From NCBI RefSeq assembly GCF_030371825.1, contig NZ_JAUDDM010000010.1: a DNA stretch of 64,000 nucleotides; one strand, written 5' to 3'. Of the stretch, positions 54,881-63,973 are shown one piece after another (within the stretch, counting starts at the first letter, position 1; the number at the start of each line of letters is the position of its first letter). Source of the stretch: Collinsella sp944321445 (GTDB lineage: Bacteria > Actinomycetota > Coriobacteriia > Coriobacteriales > Coriobacteriaceae). Both the position numbers and the translations under genes were made by a program. Below the pieces are notes generated by a model. That model did no database searches and was not told the DNA's origin. It was given only the letters and a program-made list of their open reading frames with translations.

Positions 54881-55547
54881 CCGCGTTGCGGCAATCCTGG
54901 TCGATTCGTTCACCAAGATTCTCATCCCGGGCCTGACCGCCACCATCCCGCTGGCGCTCATTTCGTTCGCCATCGCGCTCGTGATCGCTATCGCCGTGGC
55001 GCTCGTGCAGTATGCGCGCGTGCCCGTGCTCACGCAGCTCGCGCGCTTCTACATCTGGATCATCCGCGGCACGCCGCTGCTCGTGCAGCTCTACGTGGTG
55101 TTTTACGGTCTGCCGGACTTTGGCATCGTGCTCGACCCGTTCCCGACGGCCATCATCGTGTTCTCCATCAACACGGGCGCCTATTCTGCCGAAACCATCC
55201 GCGGCGCGCTGGAATCGGTGCCGGCAGGCCAGCTCGAAGCGGGCTATTGCGTGGGCATGAGCTACATGCAAATCATGCGCCGCATTCTGCTGCCGCAAGC
55301 CCTGCGCGCCGCGTTCCCGCCACTTTCCAACGAGCTCATCGCCCTCGTGAAGGACACATCGCTCGCGGCGAACATCACCGTGCTCGAGATGCTCATGGCC
55401 ACGCAGCAGATCGTGTCGCGCACCTACGAGGCGCTGCCGCTGTACCTGGAGGTTGCAGCCATCTACCTGCTGTTCTCCACGGTGCTCACGTGGCTGCAGG
55501 GCATCGGTGAGAAGAAGCTCGCGTCGTTTGGCATGGAGAGGGGATAG
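54873..55547 (+). CDS. Polar amino acid ABC transporter permease
   Basis: The 224-residue protein is a HisM/GlnP-type permease with about five membrane helices. It has FYIWIIRGTPLLVQLYVVFYG, the EAA motif region SVPAGQLEAGYCVGMSYMQI and LPQALRAAFPPLSNELIALV. It forms a homodimeric channel for the importer encoded with the next two genes. Substrate is not fixed by sequence; cystine or glutamine-type amino acids are typical. Confidence 0.93.
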   Translation: MSDRVAAILVDSFTKILIPGLTATIPLALISFAIALVIAIAVALVQYARVPVLTQLARFYIWIIRGTPLLVQLYVVFYGLPDFGIVLDPFPTAIIVFSINTGAYSAETIRGALESVPAGQLEAGYCVGMSYMQIMRRILLPQALRAAFPPLSNELIALVKDTSLAANITVLEMLMATQQIVSRTYEALPLYLEVAAIYLLFSTVLTWLQGIGEKKLASFGMERG

Positions 55548-55550
55548 CAC

Positions 55551-56306
55551 ATGGCAGATGAGATGCTGAGGCTTTCGGGCGTGCGCAAGTCGTTCGGCGG
55601 CGTCGAGGTGCTGCACGGCATCGACCTTGCGGTTCGCCGCGGCGAGGTCGTGGCCATCCTCGGTCCATCCGGCTCCGGCAAGACCACGCTGCTGCGCTGC
55701 GCGAACTTTCTCGAGCGCGCCGACGCGGGGACGCTCGAGCTCGGCGGCGGGCGCTACGACCTGGCGAGCGCGAGCAGACGCGAGATCTCGGAGGTGCGCC
55801 GTAAGACGGCGTTCGTGTTCCAGAACTACAACCTGTTCCGGAACCGGACCGTGCTCGGCAACGTGACCGAGGGGCTGATCGTTGCCCGCAAGATGCCGCG
55901 GGCGCGAGCGGAGCAGATCGCCCGCGGCTGCCTGGAGCGCGTGGGCATGGCGGCACGCGCCGACGCCTACCCGGCGGAGCTTTCCGGCGGCCAGCAGCAG
56001 CGCGTCGCCATCGCGCGCGCCATGGCGACCGACCCGGAGATCATCTACTTCGACGAGCCCACGAGTGCGCTTGACCCCGAGCTCACCGTCGAGGTGTTGG
56101 GGTCCATGCGCCGGCTCGCCGAAGAGGGCATGACCATGCTCGTGGTGACGCACGAGATGGGTTTCGCGCGCAACGTCGCCGACCGCGTGGTCTTCATGGA
56201 GGGCGGCGCTGTGGTGGCCGAGGCTCCTGCGCGCGAGTTCTTCGAGTACCCGGCAAACGAGCGCGTGCGCACGTTCCTGCGCACCGTCTCCGGTGCCGAC
56301 GAGTAG
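55551..56306 (+). CDS. Polar amino acid ABC transporter ATP-binding protein
   Basis: The 251-residue protein is a GlnQ/HisP-type ATPase: Walker A GPSGSGKTTLLRC, Q-loop VFQNYNLFRNRT, signature LSGGQQQRVAIARAM, Walker B IIYFDEPTSALDP, switch VTHEMGFARNVADRVVFM. It starts three bases after the permease stop. Confidence 0.95.
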   Translation: MADEMLRLSGVRKSFGGVEVLHGIDLAVRRGEVVAILGPSGSGKTTLLRCANFLERADAGTLELGGGRYDLASASRREISEVRRKTAFVFQNYNLFRNRTVLGNVTEGLIVARKMPRARAEQIARGCLERVGMAARADAYPAELSGGQQQRVAIARAMATDPEIIYFDEPTSALDPELTVEVLGSMRRLAEEGMTMLVVTHEMGFARNVADRVVFMEGGAVVAEAPAREFFEYPANERVRTFLRTVSGADE

Positions 56307-56323
56307 GACGACGATTGCCGGGC

Positions 56324-56413
56324 TGTCCTCATCGGGGACGGGGTAGTTTGGAGACACTCTGCGCCCGGTCGGGCGCAGAGTGTCTCCAAACTACCCCGTC
56401 CCCGATGAGGACA
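56324..56413. repeat. 90-nt palindrome with perfect 44-bp arms
   Basis: 56324-56367 is the exact reverse complement of 56370-56413, with GT at the centre. It lies between the ATPase and binding-protein genes of one operon, 36 bases before the binding-protein start. The RNA would form a very stable hairpin without a T run, so it may protect or separate the 3' message. Its GGGGACGGGG content is like that of the other GGGGAC repeats. Confidence 0.95.
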
Positions 56414-56449
56414 CCCTCAGAAGAAACAGCAAGAAAGGATTCGATAGGA

Positions 56450-57283
56450 ATGCTGAACCAGAAGATTTCCCGCCGCGACTTTTTGGCCGCCGTGGCCGCC
56501 GTGTCAGCGCTCGGCCTTGCCGGCTGCGGCGGCACCAGCGCGGATGTCGGCTCGGCGTCCGCATCTGCCGACGGCGACCTCCTCGCCCAGATCTCCGATC
56601 GCGGCGAGATGGTGTTCGCCACCGAGGGCACCTGGAGCCCCTGGACGTTCCACAACGAGGCGGGCGAGCTGACGGGTTTCGACATCGAGGTCGCACGCGC
56701 CATCGCCGACAAGCTCGGCGTCGGGGCGACCTTCGCCGAAGGCGAGTGGGACGGCCTGCTCGCGGGCCTTGATTCGGGCCGCTACGATACGATGGCCAAC
56801 GGCGTCTCGGTCACCCCCGAGCGCGAGGGGAAGTACGACTTCACCGAGCCGTATGCCTACAACCGCATCGTGGTCATCACCACCGCGGATTCCGACATCG
56901 CCTCCATGGAAGACCTCGAGGGCAAGACGACGGCCAACACGTTGGGATCCAGCTACGCGACGCTCGCCGAGAGCTTCGGCGCCACGAACACGGGCGTGGA
57001 CGACTTCAACCAGACCATCCAGCTGCTCGAGAGCGGTCGCATCGACGCGACCCTGAACGACGAGGTCGTGTTCTACGACTACATGAACCAGCACCCCGAT
57101 GCGGCCCTGAAGATCGCTGCGGAAAATGACGAGCCCACGCACGTGGCGTTCCCGCTGCGCCGCGAGGCGGCAACCGAGAGCCTGCTAGCGGCCATGAACG
57201 AGGCGATCGCCGAGCTGCGCGAGGACGGCACGCTGGCCGAGCTCTCACAGGAGTTCTTCGGCATCGACATCACCGAGGCGTAA
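56450..57283 (+). CDS. Polar amino acid ABC transporter substrate-binding lipoprotein
   Basis: The 277-residue protein has an N terminus with SRRDFLAA followed by a hydrophobic stretch and the lipobox LAGC, so it is a lipoprotein, perhaps Tat-exported. The mature part is an SBP_bac_3 fold (TFHNEAGELTGFDIEVARAI, DTMANGVSVTPEREGKYDFT, ANTLGSSYATLAES). It starts behind AAAGGATTCGATAGG. It delivers the amino acid to the permease encoded upstream. Confidence 0.93.
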   Translation: MLNQKISRRDFLAAVAAVSALGLAGCGGTSADVGSASASADGDLLAQISDRGEMVFATEGTWSPWTFHNEAGELTGFDIEVARAIADKLGVGATFAEGEWDGLLAGLDSGRYDTMANGVSVTPEREGKYDFTEPYAYNRIVVITTADSDIASMEDLEGKTTANTLGSSYATLAESFGATNTGVDDFNQTIQLLESGRIDATLNDEVVFYDYMNQHPDAALKIAAENDEPTHVAFPLRREAATESLLAAMNEAIAELREDGTLAELSQEFFGIDITEA

Positions 57284-57313
57284 CAGTCGACCGTTCGGTT
57301 TGCGACATGCGGC

Positions 57314-57349
57314 GGGGCCACGGGCGTATTTGCCCGCGGCCCCTATTTG
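57314..57349 (+). terminator. Terminator of the amino acid importer operon
   Basis: GGGGCC-A-CGGGC pairs with GCCCG-C-GGCCCC around GTATTT, followed by TATTTG. Confidence 0.6.
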
Positions 57350-57389
57350 CGCTCGATGGGTTCTGCGGGGTGGGCGCACCCGGCCGCCG

Positions 57390-58361
57390 CTATTCGTCGT
57401 GATGGCCGTCTTTCCATCCCGCATGCTCACCGTGATGGCCGGAGGCCTGTCCTGAGTTGTTTCCGTTTCCGTTGCCAGCACCCGATCCCTGGCCCTGCCC
57501 GGCGGCAGATGCCGATGAGCCCTCGTGCTCGCCGCTGTCCGTATGCCCTTCGGCCTCGTGGATATCGTGCCAGGAGAGCTCGACGCCGTTGGCAGCGGCC
57601 AGGTCGAGCAGCTCGCGCATGGTCATGCTTCCGGCTTCGTCGGCCGTGATGTCCACGCCCGCATCGGCGAGCGCACGATACACGCGGTACTTGCCCACGC
57701 CAAGGCCGGCATCTGCCGCCTGCTCGTGGTCCTCTTCGCTTGCGTGCGAGCAGTGGACCTGGCCCGTGCCGTCTTGGTCTAGGCAGTGCGTGCCCACGCT
57801 CTCGAGCTGGGTGGCGACGTTTCGGTCGTCGCACACGATGGTGAGTTCGATGGCCGATGAGCTGTCGAGATAGGTCGCAAGCGCGCCCTCGATGGCCGTC
57901 ATCGCCTCCTCGTAGGTGTCGCCCTCGACGTTTGCTATGGCAAGCACTTCGGCCCCGTCCTCGTTGTAGGCCTTCGTGCTCGCCACGCGGTCGAGGCGGT
58001 TGATGCCGAGCTCGATGGAGGGGTTCGCGTCGATGGCCACGTAGGCGTACGGCTGCCATGCCCAGGCGACGCCGACGACGCCCACCGCCACGAGGACGAG
58101 GCACGCCGCGAGGGCGGCGACAAGCGGGAAGCGGCGCCGGGCGCGTGTGCGCAGCTGTTCGGCGGCGCCGTTGACGACCGAGAGACGTGCGGGCTCGTTG
58201 GCAGTCTGTGGGGCGTGCGCCGCCATCTCATCCGCCCACTCGACGGCGGCCCCAGCCTGCCGCTGCGTTTCGATGTGCGCGAGCGTGCGCTCGGCCAGTC
58301 CTGCGGGCATGTGCGTCCGATCGAAGGCCTCGTGCATCTGCTGCTCAAGCTTGTCGGTCAT
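57390..58361 (-). CDS. RsgI-like anti-sigma factor
   Basis: The protein has 323 residues. It has an N-terminal cytoplasmic part (1-75), one membrane helix (FPLVAALAACLVLVAVGVVG), then the RsgI-type domain YAYVAIDANPSIELGINRLD with VASTKAYNEDG. The extracellular tail is Gly/Ser/His-rich (GNGNGNNSG, HHGEHAGW). It likely holds the ECF sigma factor at the membrane until a surface signal acts. Its ATG overlaps the sigma stop (ATGA), so the two are coupled. Confidence 0.82.
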   Translation of the reverse strand: MTDKLEQQMHEAFDRTHMPAGLAERTLAHIETQRQAGAAVEWADEMAAHAPQTANEPARLSVVNGAAEQLRTRARRRFPLVAALAACLVLVAVGVVGVAWAWQPYAYVAIDANPSIELGINRLDRVASTKAYNEDGAEVLAIANVEGDTYEEAMTAIEGALATYLDSSSAIELTIVCDDRNVATQLESVGTHCLDQDGTGQVHCSHASEEDHEQAADAGLGVGKYRVYRALADAGVDITADEAGSMTMRELLDLAAANGVELSWHDIHEAEGHTDSGEHEGSSASAAGQGQGSGAGNGNGNNSGQASGHHGEHAGWKDGHHDE

Positions 58362-58846
58362 GACAGGGCCTCCCTCAGTCGCTTCTTGCCGCGCGAGATC
58401 CACGAGTACACGGTGCCCACCGGCATACCGGTCATCTGTGAGATCTCCCGTGCGGAATAGCCCTCGTACAGGGCGAGGTAGAGCTGCGTTTTCGGCGGGT
58501 CGCCCAGCGCGTCCATGGCGTCCAAGATCGTGCGCAGGCCGAGGGCCGCCTCGTCGTCCTCGCAGCCGAGTTCCCCCTCGCGCCCCTCGTCGGCGAGCTC
58601 TTCGACCGACGCGTTGCTGCGGCGCGCGCTTTTGAGGACATCCTTGCAGGCGTTGATGGCGACGCGCAGCAGCCATGCCTTCTCGTGCGCGTCATCTGCG
58701 AACGCGGCGTCGTGCAGCGAGAACTTGAGGAAGACATCTTGAAAGACGTCCTCGGCGTCTGCCGGGGAAAGATAGACCAGGCACGCGCGCCAGACGGCAT
58801 CGCCGAACGTGGCGATGGCCCGCTCGATATCGCTGCTGGCGCGCAT
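58358..58846 (-). CDS. ECF-family RNA polymerase sigma factor
   Basis: The protein has 162 residues. Region 2 is SPADAEDVFQDVFLKFSLHD, and region 4 is LALYEGYSAREISQMTGMPV with GTVYSWISRGKKRLREAL. The start at 58846 follows the strong site AAAGGAGGCGGC. It forms an operon with the anti-sigma gene. The secreted calcium-repeat protein just upstream on the same strand may be a target or part of the same transcript. Confidence 0.92.
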   Translation of the reverse strand: MRASSDIERAIATFGDAVWRACLVYLSPADAEDVFQDVFLKFSLHDAAFADDAHEKAWLLRVAINACKDVLKSARRSNASVEELADEGREGELGCEDDEAALGLRTILDAMDALGDPPKTQLYLALYEGYSAREISQMTGMPVGTVYSWISRGKKRLREALS

Positions 58847-59019
58847 GCCGCCTCCTTTCTCCTCCCCGATACGGCTGCTATGCGGGGCGATGCTCGCAGG
58901 GACCGACGCCGGTCTCGCCTGCACCCGTATCCACCATGGTACATCCGGGTGCCGAGCAGTCCGTTCCGCGTGCCGTTCGGCACCATGGGCGAGAGCTGTC
59001 CATCGCCCCGATTGCCTGT

Positions 59020-59511
59020 TTAGCAGTGCCCGTGGCCGTGCGCGTGATGCGCGCCTGCGCCGTAGCCGTGATGACTTCCACGTGCGCAGCCTGAGGCGGC
59101 AGACCCTGCGTCGCGGTGGTCGCAGATGCCATCGCCGTCGCCATCGATGAAGCCGGCATCTGACCCGCCCGCTTGGCAGGCGCCGTTCGCGCAGGCATCG
59201 CAGATGCCGTCGCCGTTCTCGTCGCTATAGCGCGCGCAGCCATGGTGGGCACGCGAGGCCACATTGCCGCATGTGTCGCACACCCCGTCGCCGTCGCCAT
59301 CGAGGTATCCCGTGCAGGTGCTCCATCCGTCTGCTGCGTAGCGCGCAGAGGGGGTGCCTCCCGTCGTCTGGCTGAGGGCACCCTTCAGGCTACCCTGCCC
59401 CGTCCCTGCGCCGAGGCCGCCCGCCATCGCGGGAACGGCACCGATCAGTGTTGCGCCCAGCGCGACGGTTCCCAGCGTTGCCAATACCGTGAGCTTCGTA
59501 TTCGTCTTCAT
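59020..59511 (-). CDS. Secreted calcium-repeat protein
   Basis: The 163-residue protein has a signal peptide (LTVLATLGTVALGATLIGAV, cut near AMA-GG). The mature part has three acidic, Cys-containing motifs: DGDGDGVCDTCG, DENGDGICDACA and DGDGDGICDH. They resemble thrombospondin type 3 or dockerin-like calcium loops. The C terminus is His/Gly-rich (HHGYGAGAHHAHGHGHC). The frame is open far upstream, but the coding start is the ATG at 59511. Calcium or metal binding at the surface is inferred. Confidence 0.75.
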   Translation of the reverse strand: MKTNTKLTVLATLGTVALGATLIGAVPAMAGGLGAGTGQGSLKGALSQTTGGTPSARYAADGWSTCTGYLDGDGDGVCDTCGNVASRAHHGCARYSDENGDGICDACANGACQAGGSDAGFIDGDGDGICDHRDAGSAASGCARGSHHGYGAGAHHAHGHGHC

Positions 59512-59808
59512 GGTCGTATCCCTTCTGCCGTTGTGTCCGTGGGGAGGCTCCTCATAACAGAAACGATTGAGGGTGCGGAATCCTTGCAACAGATTTGTCC
59601 CGAGGCGGAAAAATCTCGTCCAAGCGTGATCGAGCGGCCCGTTTGAGCAGGTCGGTATAGGCGACGGCCCTCTGTTGACCTGGCAAACGTCGTGCTGTTC
59701 AAAATATACGTAAACTGCATGAAAGATCATTAAACATAGGTATTTGAAATGCCTTGCCTCTGCGCTGACAATATCGGTGAGACAAAACGTCAGCAGAAAG
59801 GGGAACGC

Positions 59809-60795
59809 ATGCACACCGAGGAACTCACGTTGACGCAGAAATGGGACAAGACGTTTCCGCAGTCTTCGCGCGTCGACCACAGCAAGGTGACCTTCCGCAA
59901 CCGCTATGGCATCACACTGGCAGCCGACCTGTACAAGCCGAAGGATGCACCGGCGGGCGCACTTGCCGCGATCGCCGTCTGCGGCCCCTTCGGTGCCGTG
60001 AAGGAGCAGTGCTCCGGCCTGTATGCCCAGACCATGGCGGAGCGCGGCTTTTTGACTATTGCCTTCGATCCGTCGTTTACCGGTGAGTCTGCAGGCGAGC
60101 CCCGCTACATGGCGTCGCCCGACATCAACACCGAGGATTTTCTCGCCGCCGTCGACTACCTTTCCTGCCGCGAGGACGTGGACGCCGAGCGCGTGGGTAT
60201 CATCGGCATCTGCGGTTGGGGCGGCCTGGCCCTGAACGCCGCGGCACTCGACCCGCGCATCAAGGCGACGGTGGCGTCCACCATGTACGACATGTCGCGC
60301 GTCACCGCGAAGGGCTATTTCGACGCGAACGACAGCGTCGAGGAGCGCATGGCCCAGCGCCGGGCGCTGGCAGAGCAGCGCACGAAGGACTACGCGGCGG
60401 GCTCCTACGAGCGCGCGGGTGGCGTCGTGGACCCGCTTCCCGAGGACGCGCCCTGGTTCGTCAAGGATTACTACGACTACTACAAGACGCCGCGCGGCTA
60501 CCACCCCCGTTCGCTCAACTCGAACGAGGGCTGGAACGCGATCGGCACGCAGAGCTTCCTCAACCAGCCGATCCTGGCCTATGCGGACGAGATCGAGAAC
60601 GCCGTCATGGTGCTTCACGGCGACGCCGCCCATTCGTGCTACATGGGCAAAGACGCGTTCGCACGCCTCACGGGCGAGAACAAGGAGCTCGTTCTTGTGC
60701 CCGGCGCGGTGCATACCGACCTGTATGACGGCGGCGGCAAGGACGCCATCCCCTGGGATAAGATCCAGACGTTCTTTGAGACGTATTTGGGGTAG
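59809..60795 (+). CDS. Alpha/beta hydrolase (YcjY/dienelactone-hydrolase-like)
   Basis: The 328-residue protein has FRNRYGITLAADLYKP at the start. The nucleophile elbow reads IGICGWGGLALNAAA, with Cys where serine hydrolases have Ser, as in dienelactone hydrolases. A C-terminal VPGAVHTDLYD carries the catalytic His. The substrate is unknown. The ATG at 59809 follows GAAAGGGGA. The cyclophilin-like lipoprotein gene follows after four bases. Confidence 0.82.
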   Translation: MHTEELTLTQKWDKTFPQSSRVDHSKVTFRNRYGITLAADLYKPKDAPAGALAAIAVCGPFGAVKEQCSGLYAQTMAERGFLTIAFDPSFTGESAGEPRYMASPDINTEDFLAAVDYLSCREDVDAERVGIIGICGWGGLALNAAALDPRIKATVASTMYDMSRVTAKGYFDANDSVEERMAQRRALAEQRTKDYAAGSYERAGGVVDPLPEDAPWFVKDYYDYYKTPRGYHPRSLNSNEGWNAIGTQSFLNQPILAYADEIENAVMVLHGDAAHSCYMGKDAFARLTGENKELVLVPGAVHTDLYDGGGKDAIPWDKIQTFFETYLG

Positions 60796-60799
60796 CGCG

Positions 60800-61390
60800 A
60801 TGGTGCGGAACCTGGTGGCGCGCCGGGTGCTCCCGCTCTGTTTGGCGGCTATGCTTGCCATGGGCGCGGCGGGATGCGCGGGCGCGCCGGATGAGGCCGA
60901 CGGCCCATCAGCGCCGGCAGCAGATGCGGTCGAGCACGCTGGCAGCGGGACGATCGATGCCGGAGCCGCTGCCGAGGACGCGCTGAGCGAGTCGGAGCCT
61001 GCGGACGCACAGGAGAGGGGAGAGGATGCTGACATGACGACGGCCACCCTGGATATCAACGGGACGACGTTCACGGCGACGCTCGAGGACAACGCGACGG
61101 CGCGCGAGCTTGCGGCCCGCATGTCGCTTACGCTCGAGATGGCCGAGCTCAATGGCAACGAGAAGTATTTCTATATGGACGAGGGCTTGCCGACCGATGC
61201 CGAGCGTCCGGGCGAGATTCATGCGGGAGACCTCATGCTGTACGGCAGCGACTGCCTCGTGCTGTTCTACGAAAGCTTCCCCACGAGTTACCGCTATACG
61301 CGCATCGGGCGCATCGACGACGCGTCCGGTCTGGCGGATGCGGCGGGCGCAGGCTCCGCGCGCGTGACGTTTGCGCTCGAGGCTCGCTAG
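60800..61390 (+). CDS. Cyclophilin-like lipoprotein
   Basis: The protein has 196 residues. A signal peptide ends in the lipobox GAAGC near residue 26, followed by an Ala/Glu-rich linker. From about residue 78 comes a cyclophilin-like domain (ATLDINGTTFTATLEDNATA, YFYMDEGLPTDAERPGEIHA, GDLMLYGSDCLVLFYESF) of the same family as 47368-47733. It would be anchored on the outer side of the membrane. It is co-transcribed with the hydrolase gene. Confidence 0.8.
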   Translation: MVRNLVARRVLPLCLAAMLAMGAAGCAGAPDEADGPSAPAADAVEHAGSGTIDAGAAAEDALSESEPADAQERGEDADMTTATLDINGTTFTATLEDNATARELAARMSLTLEMAELNGNEKYFYMDEGLPTDAERPGEIHAGDLMLYGSDCLVLFYESFPTSYRYTRIGRIDDASGLADAAGAGSARVTFALEAR

Positions 61391-61540
61391 GGCGAAGGGG
61401 TCTCTCCGAGAGCCTTCTGCGCGGGGGCGCCAAGAGCGTCTTCGCAGGTGATGCAACCAACTAAAACGTTATGACGGATACGGTGTCCGGGCGCCTGAGG
61501 GCGCCCCGGTGGGCGCCGCTGTGACGAAAGGGCGTAATGC

Positions 61541-62758
61541 ATGAAGCAGATTGACAGCCGACTGCTCGTGTTCATTCTGACGATCGGAGTGTTCGGCATC
61601 CTCAATACCGAAATGGGCGTCGTGGGGCTCATCCCCTATGTCGCCGCGCGCTATGGCGTGAGCGTGCCCGATGCGGGCCTGCTCGTGAGCGGCTTCGCGC
61701 TCGTGGTGGCGGTGGCCGGACCTACCATGCCGCTTTTGTTCTCGTGCGTGAACCGCAAGGCCGTCATGCTGCTGGCGCTGGGGGTCTTCTCTGCCTGCAA
61801 CCTGTTCGCGACGGTCGCCCCCTCCTTCGAGCTGCTGCTCGCCGCCCGCGTGATACCGGCGGCGTTCCATCCGCTCTACGTGTCCATGGCTATGGCGGTC
61901 GCGCAGCAGACCGGCGACACGGCGGCCGAGCGCGCGCGGAATTCAGCCCGGGTGTTCGTGGGCGTGTCTGCCGGCATGGTCGTCGGCGCTCCCATCGCGG
62001 GCATGCTGGCGAGTTCGGTTGCGTTTCCCGTCGCCATGGCGTTTTTCGCTATCGTGACCATCGTCGCGCTTGCCCTGACGGTCGCCTTCGTGCCGTCCAT
62101 GCCGGTCGAGCACGCGCTGTCCTAAGGCCGTCAGCTCGCCGTGTTCAAAAAGCCGCTGTTTATCGCATCGCTGTTGGCTGCTGCGGCCATCAATGCCGGC
62201 ATGTTCGGGTTCTATAGCTTCCTTTCGGACTATCTGGGCTCGGCGGGTTTCGCCGCGGCGGCGGTAAGCGCCCTGCTGTTCGCCTATGGCGTGGCTAATA
62301 TCTCGGGCAACGCGGTCGCGGGGCGCGCGCTGGGCGCCGTGCCCGCGCGGACCATGGTGGTCGCCCCGATCGTCCTGCTTGCGCTCTACGTCTTGCTGTT
62401 TGCCCTGGGCGCCTGGCAGCTTGCCTGCGCGGCGCTGCTCATCGTGCTTGGCGTGGCGGTGGGTGTTGCCAACACGACCGACCAATATATGGTGGGCCGC
62501 AGCGCGCCCGAGGCCCCCGACTTCGCCAACGGCATGTTCCTGACGGCCACGAACCTGGGGACGACGGTCGGCACGACCCTGTGCGGTGGCTTCATCGCGG
62601 CGGGCGGCGCCCCGGCGTCCGTATTGGGCGCGTTGCCGTGTGCGGCGCTCGGTCTCATCTTCGTTGCCTGGCGCCTGCGGGAGCAGCGGCGCGGGGACCT
62701 CGACGGGCGTACGGCTGCGGTGCCCGAGGCGGATCCTGCGGGTGCGTCCGCTCGGTAG
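61541..62758 (+). pseudogene. MFS transporter interrupted by one in-frame TAA
   Basis: The first part (61541-62125, 194 codons) has six membrane helices of an AraJ/YdhP-like drug or sugar exporter (ILNTEMGVVGLIPYVAARYG, LLVSGFALVVAVAGPTMPL). The second part (62141-62758) supplies the other six (FVKKPLF-type start, GFYSFLSDYLG, LTATNLGTTVGTTLCGG). They are in the same frame: TAA at 62123 replaces what was probably a Tyr codon (TAC or TAT), and five more codons link the halves. Without the stop it is 405 residues, normal for the family. Confidence 0.85.
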
Positions 62759-62875
62759 CACCCTCGCTTGCAATACAAGCGGGCACCCTTGCCTTCGAGC
62801 GTGCTCCAAGTACGACAATGGCAGCGTGCCTGGATACCTATGGGTCCCGGTGGGGACTGAGGAGGGGAATAGCAT

Positions 62876-63973
62876 ATGGAGTACCGTGTTCTGCCGCATG
62901 GCGGTGACAAGATCAGCGTGATCGGCCTTGGGTCGGCGGGCCTGCATAGCGCCACGGATGCCGAGGTCGAACGGACGATCGACGAGGCCGTGGACGCGGG
63001 TGTCAACCACTTCGACTTCATTCCCAGCGAGGCGAAGCCGCTGGCAGCCATGGGGCGCGCTCTGCATCGCCATCGAGCCGATGTCCACATCCAGGTGCAT
63101 ATCGGCGCGCTGTACGGTGGCGGCGCCTACGCGTGGACGACGGACGCCAAGCCCGCTATCGCCGAGTTCGAGCAGCGCCTGGCTGCGATCGGTACCGACT
63201 ATGCGGACTTCGGCTTCATCCACTGCATCGACGAGGATGCCGACCTGGACCGCGTGATGAACGGCGGCATCTGGGATTACGCGCAGGCGCGCAGAGCGGA
63301 CGGAACGATCCGCCATCTGGCGTTTTCCACGCACAGTCCCCACATCGCACGGCGGCTGCTCGCAACCGATGTGTTCGACCTGGCCATGTTCAGTCTGAAC
63401 CCCATGTACGACTACACGGACGAGTCCGAGTACGGACAGGGCGAGGTGGCCGACCGCATGGCGCTGCTGCGCGAGTTCGAGCGGGCGGGTGTGGGCGTGA
63501 GCGTGATGAAGCCGTTTGCAGGCGGCCAGTTGCTCGACGCCGCGCAGTCTCCGTTCGGGCGCGCGCTCACGCGCACGCAGTGCATTCAGTACGCGCTCGA
63601 TAAGCCGGGCGTGGTGACGGTGCTGCCGGGCGTCCACGGCACGGCCGACTTGCACGATCTGCTCGCCTATTTCGATGCGACCCCTGAGGAGCGCGATTAC
63701 TCGGTGCTCGCCACGTGCGTGCCGCAATCGCGCGAGGCGCGTTGCGTGTACTGCAATCATTGCCAGCCCTGCCCGGCAGGGCTGCAGATCGGCCTGATCA
63801 ACAAGTACTACGACCTGGCGCGCGTGGGTGACGAGCTGGCGGCGGAGCACTACCGCAATCTCGCTCGCCATGCGGGCGAGTGCGTGGGTTGCGGTCATTG
63901 CGACCGCCGCTGCCCGTTCGGCGTTGAGCAGCCCGCGCGCATGCGCGAGATTGCGGCTTACTTCGGCATGTAG
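62876..63973 (+). CDS. Aldo/keto reductase with C-terminal 4Fe-4S domain
   Basis: The protein has 365 residues. An AKR barrel occupies residues 1-270 (ISVIGLGSAGLHSATDAEVE, VNHFDFIPSEAK, DFGFIHCIDEDADLDRV). The C terminus has cluster motifs CVYCNHCQPCP and CVGCGHCDRRCP, as in ferredoxin-type AKRs such as those related to YcsN or PduS-adjacent enzymes. The usual AKR catalytic Tyr is not obvious in the DFIPSEAK loop, so the reaction may differ. It starts behind GAGGGGAAT. Confidence 0.88.
   Translation: MEYRVLPHGGDKISVIGLGSAGLHSATDAEVERTIDEAVDAGVNHFDFIPSEAKPLAAMGRALHRHRADVHIQVHIGALYGGGAYAWTTDAKPAIAEFEQRLAAIGTDYADFGFIHCIDEDADLDRVMNGGIWDYAQARRADGTIRHLAFSTHSPHIARRLLATDVFDLAMFSLNPMYDYTDESEYGQGEVADRMALLREFERAGVGVSVMKPFAGGQLLDAAQSPFGRALTRTQCIQYALDKPGVVTVLPGVHGTADLHDLLAYFDATPEERDYSVLATCVPQSREARCVYCNHCQPCPAGLQIGLINKYYDLARVGDELAAEHYRNLARHAGECVGCGHCDRRCPFGVEQPARMREIAAYFGM

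Noticed and set aside
59512..61158. Upstream extension of the secreted calcium-repeat gene to 712 residues
   Set aside because: The signal peptide begins at the ATG at 59511, and the upstream part lies opposite two plus-strand genes.
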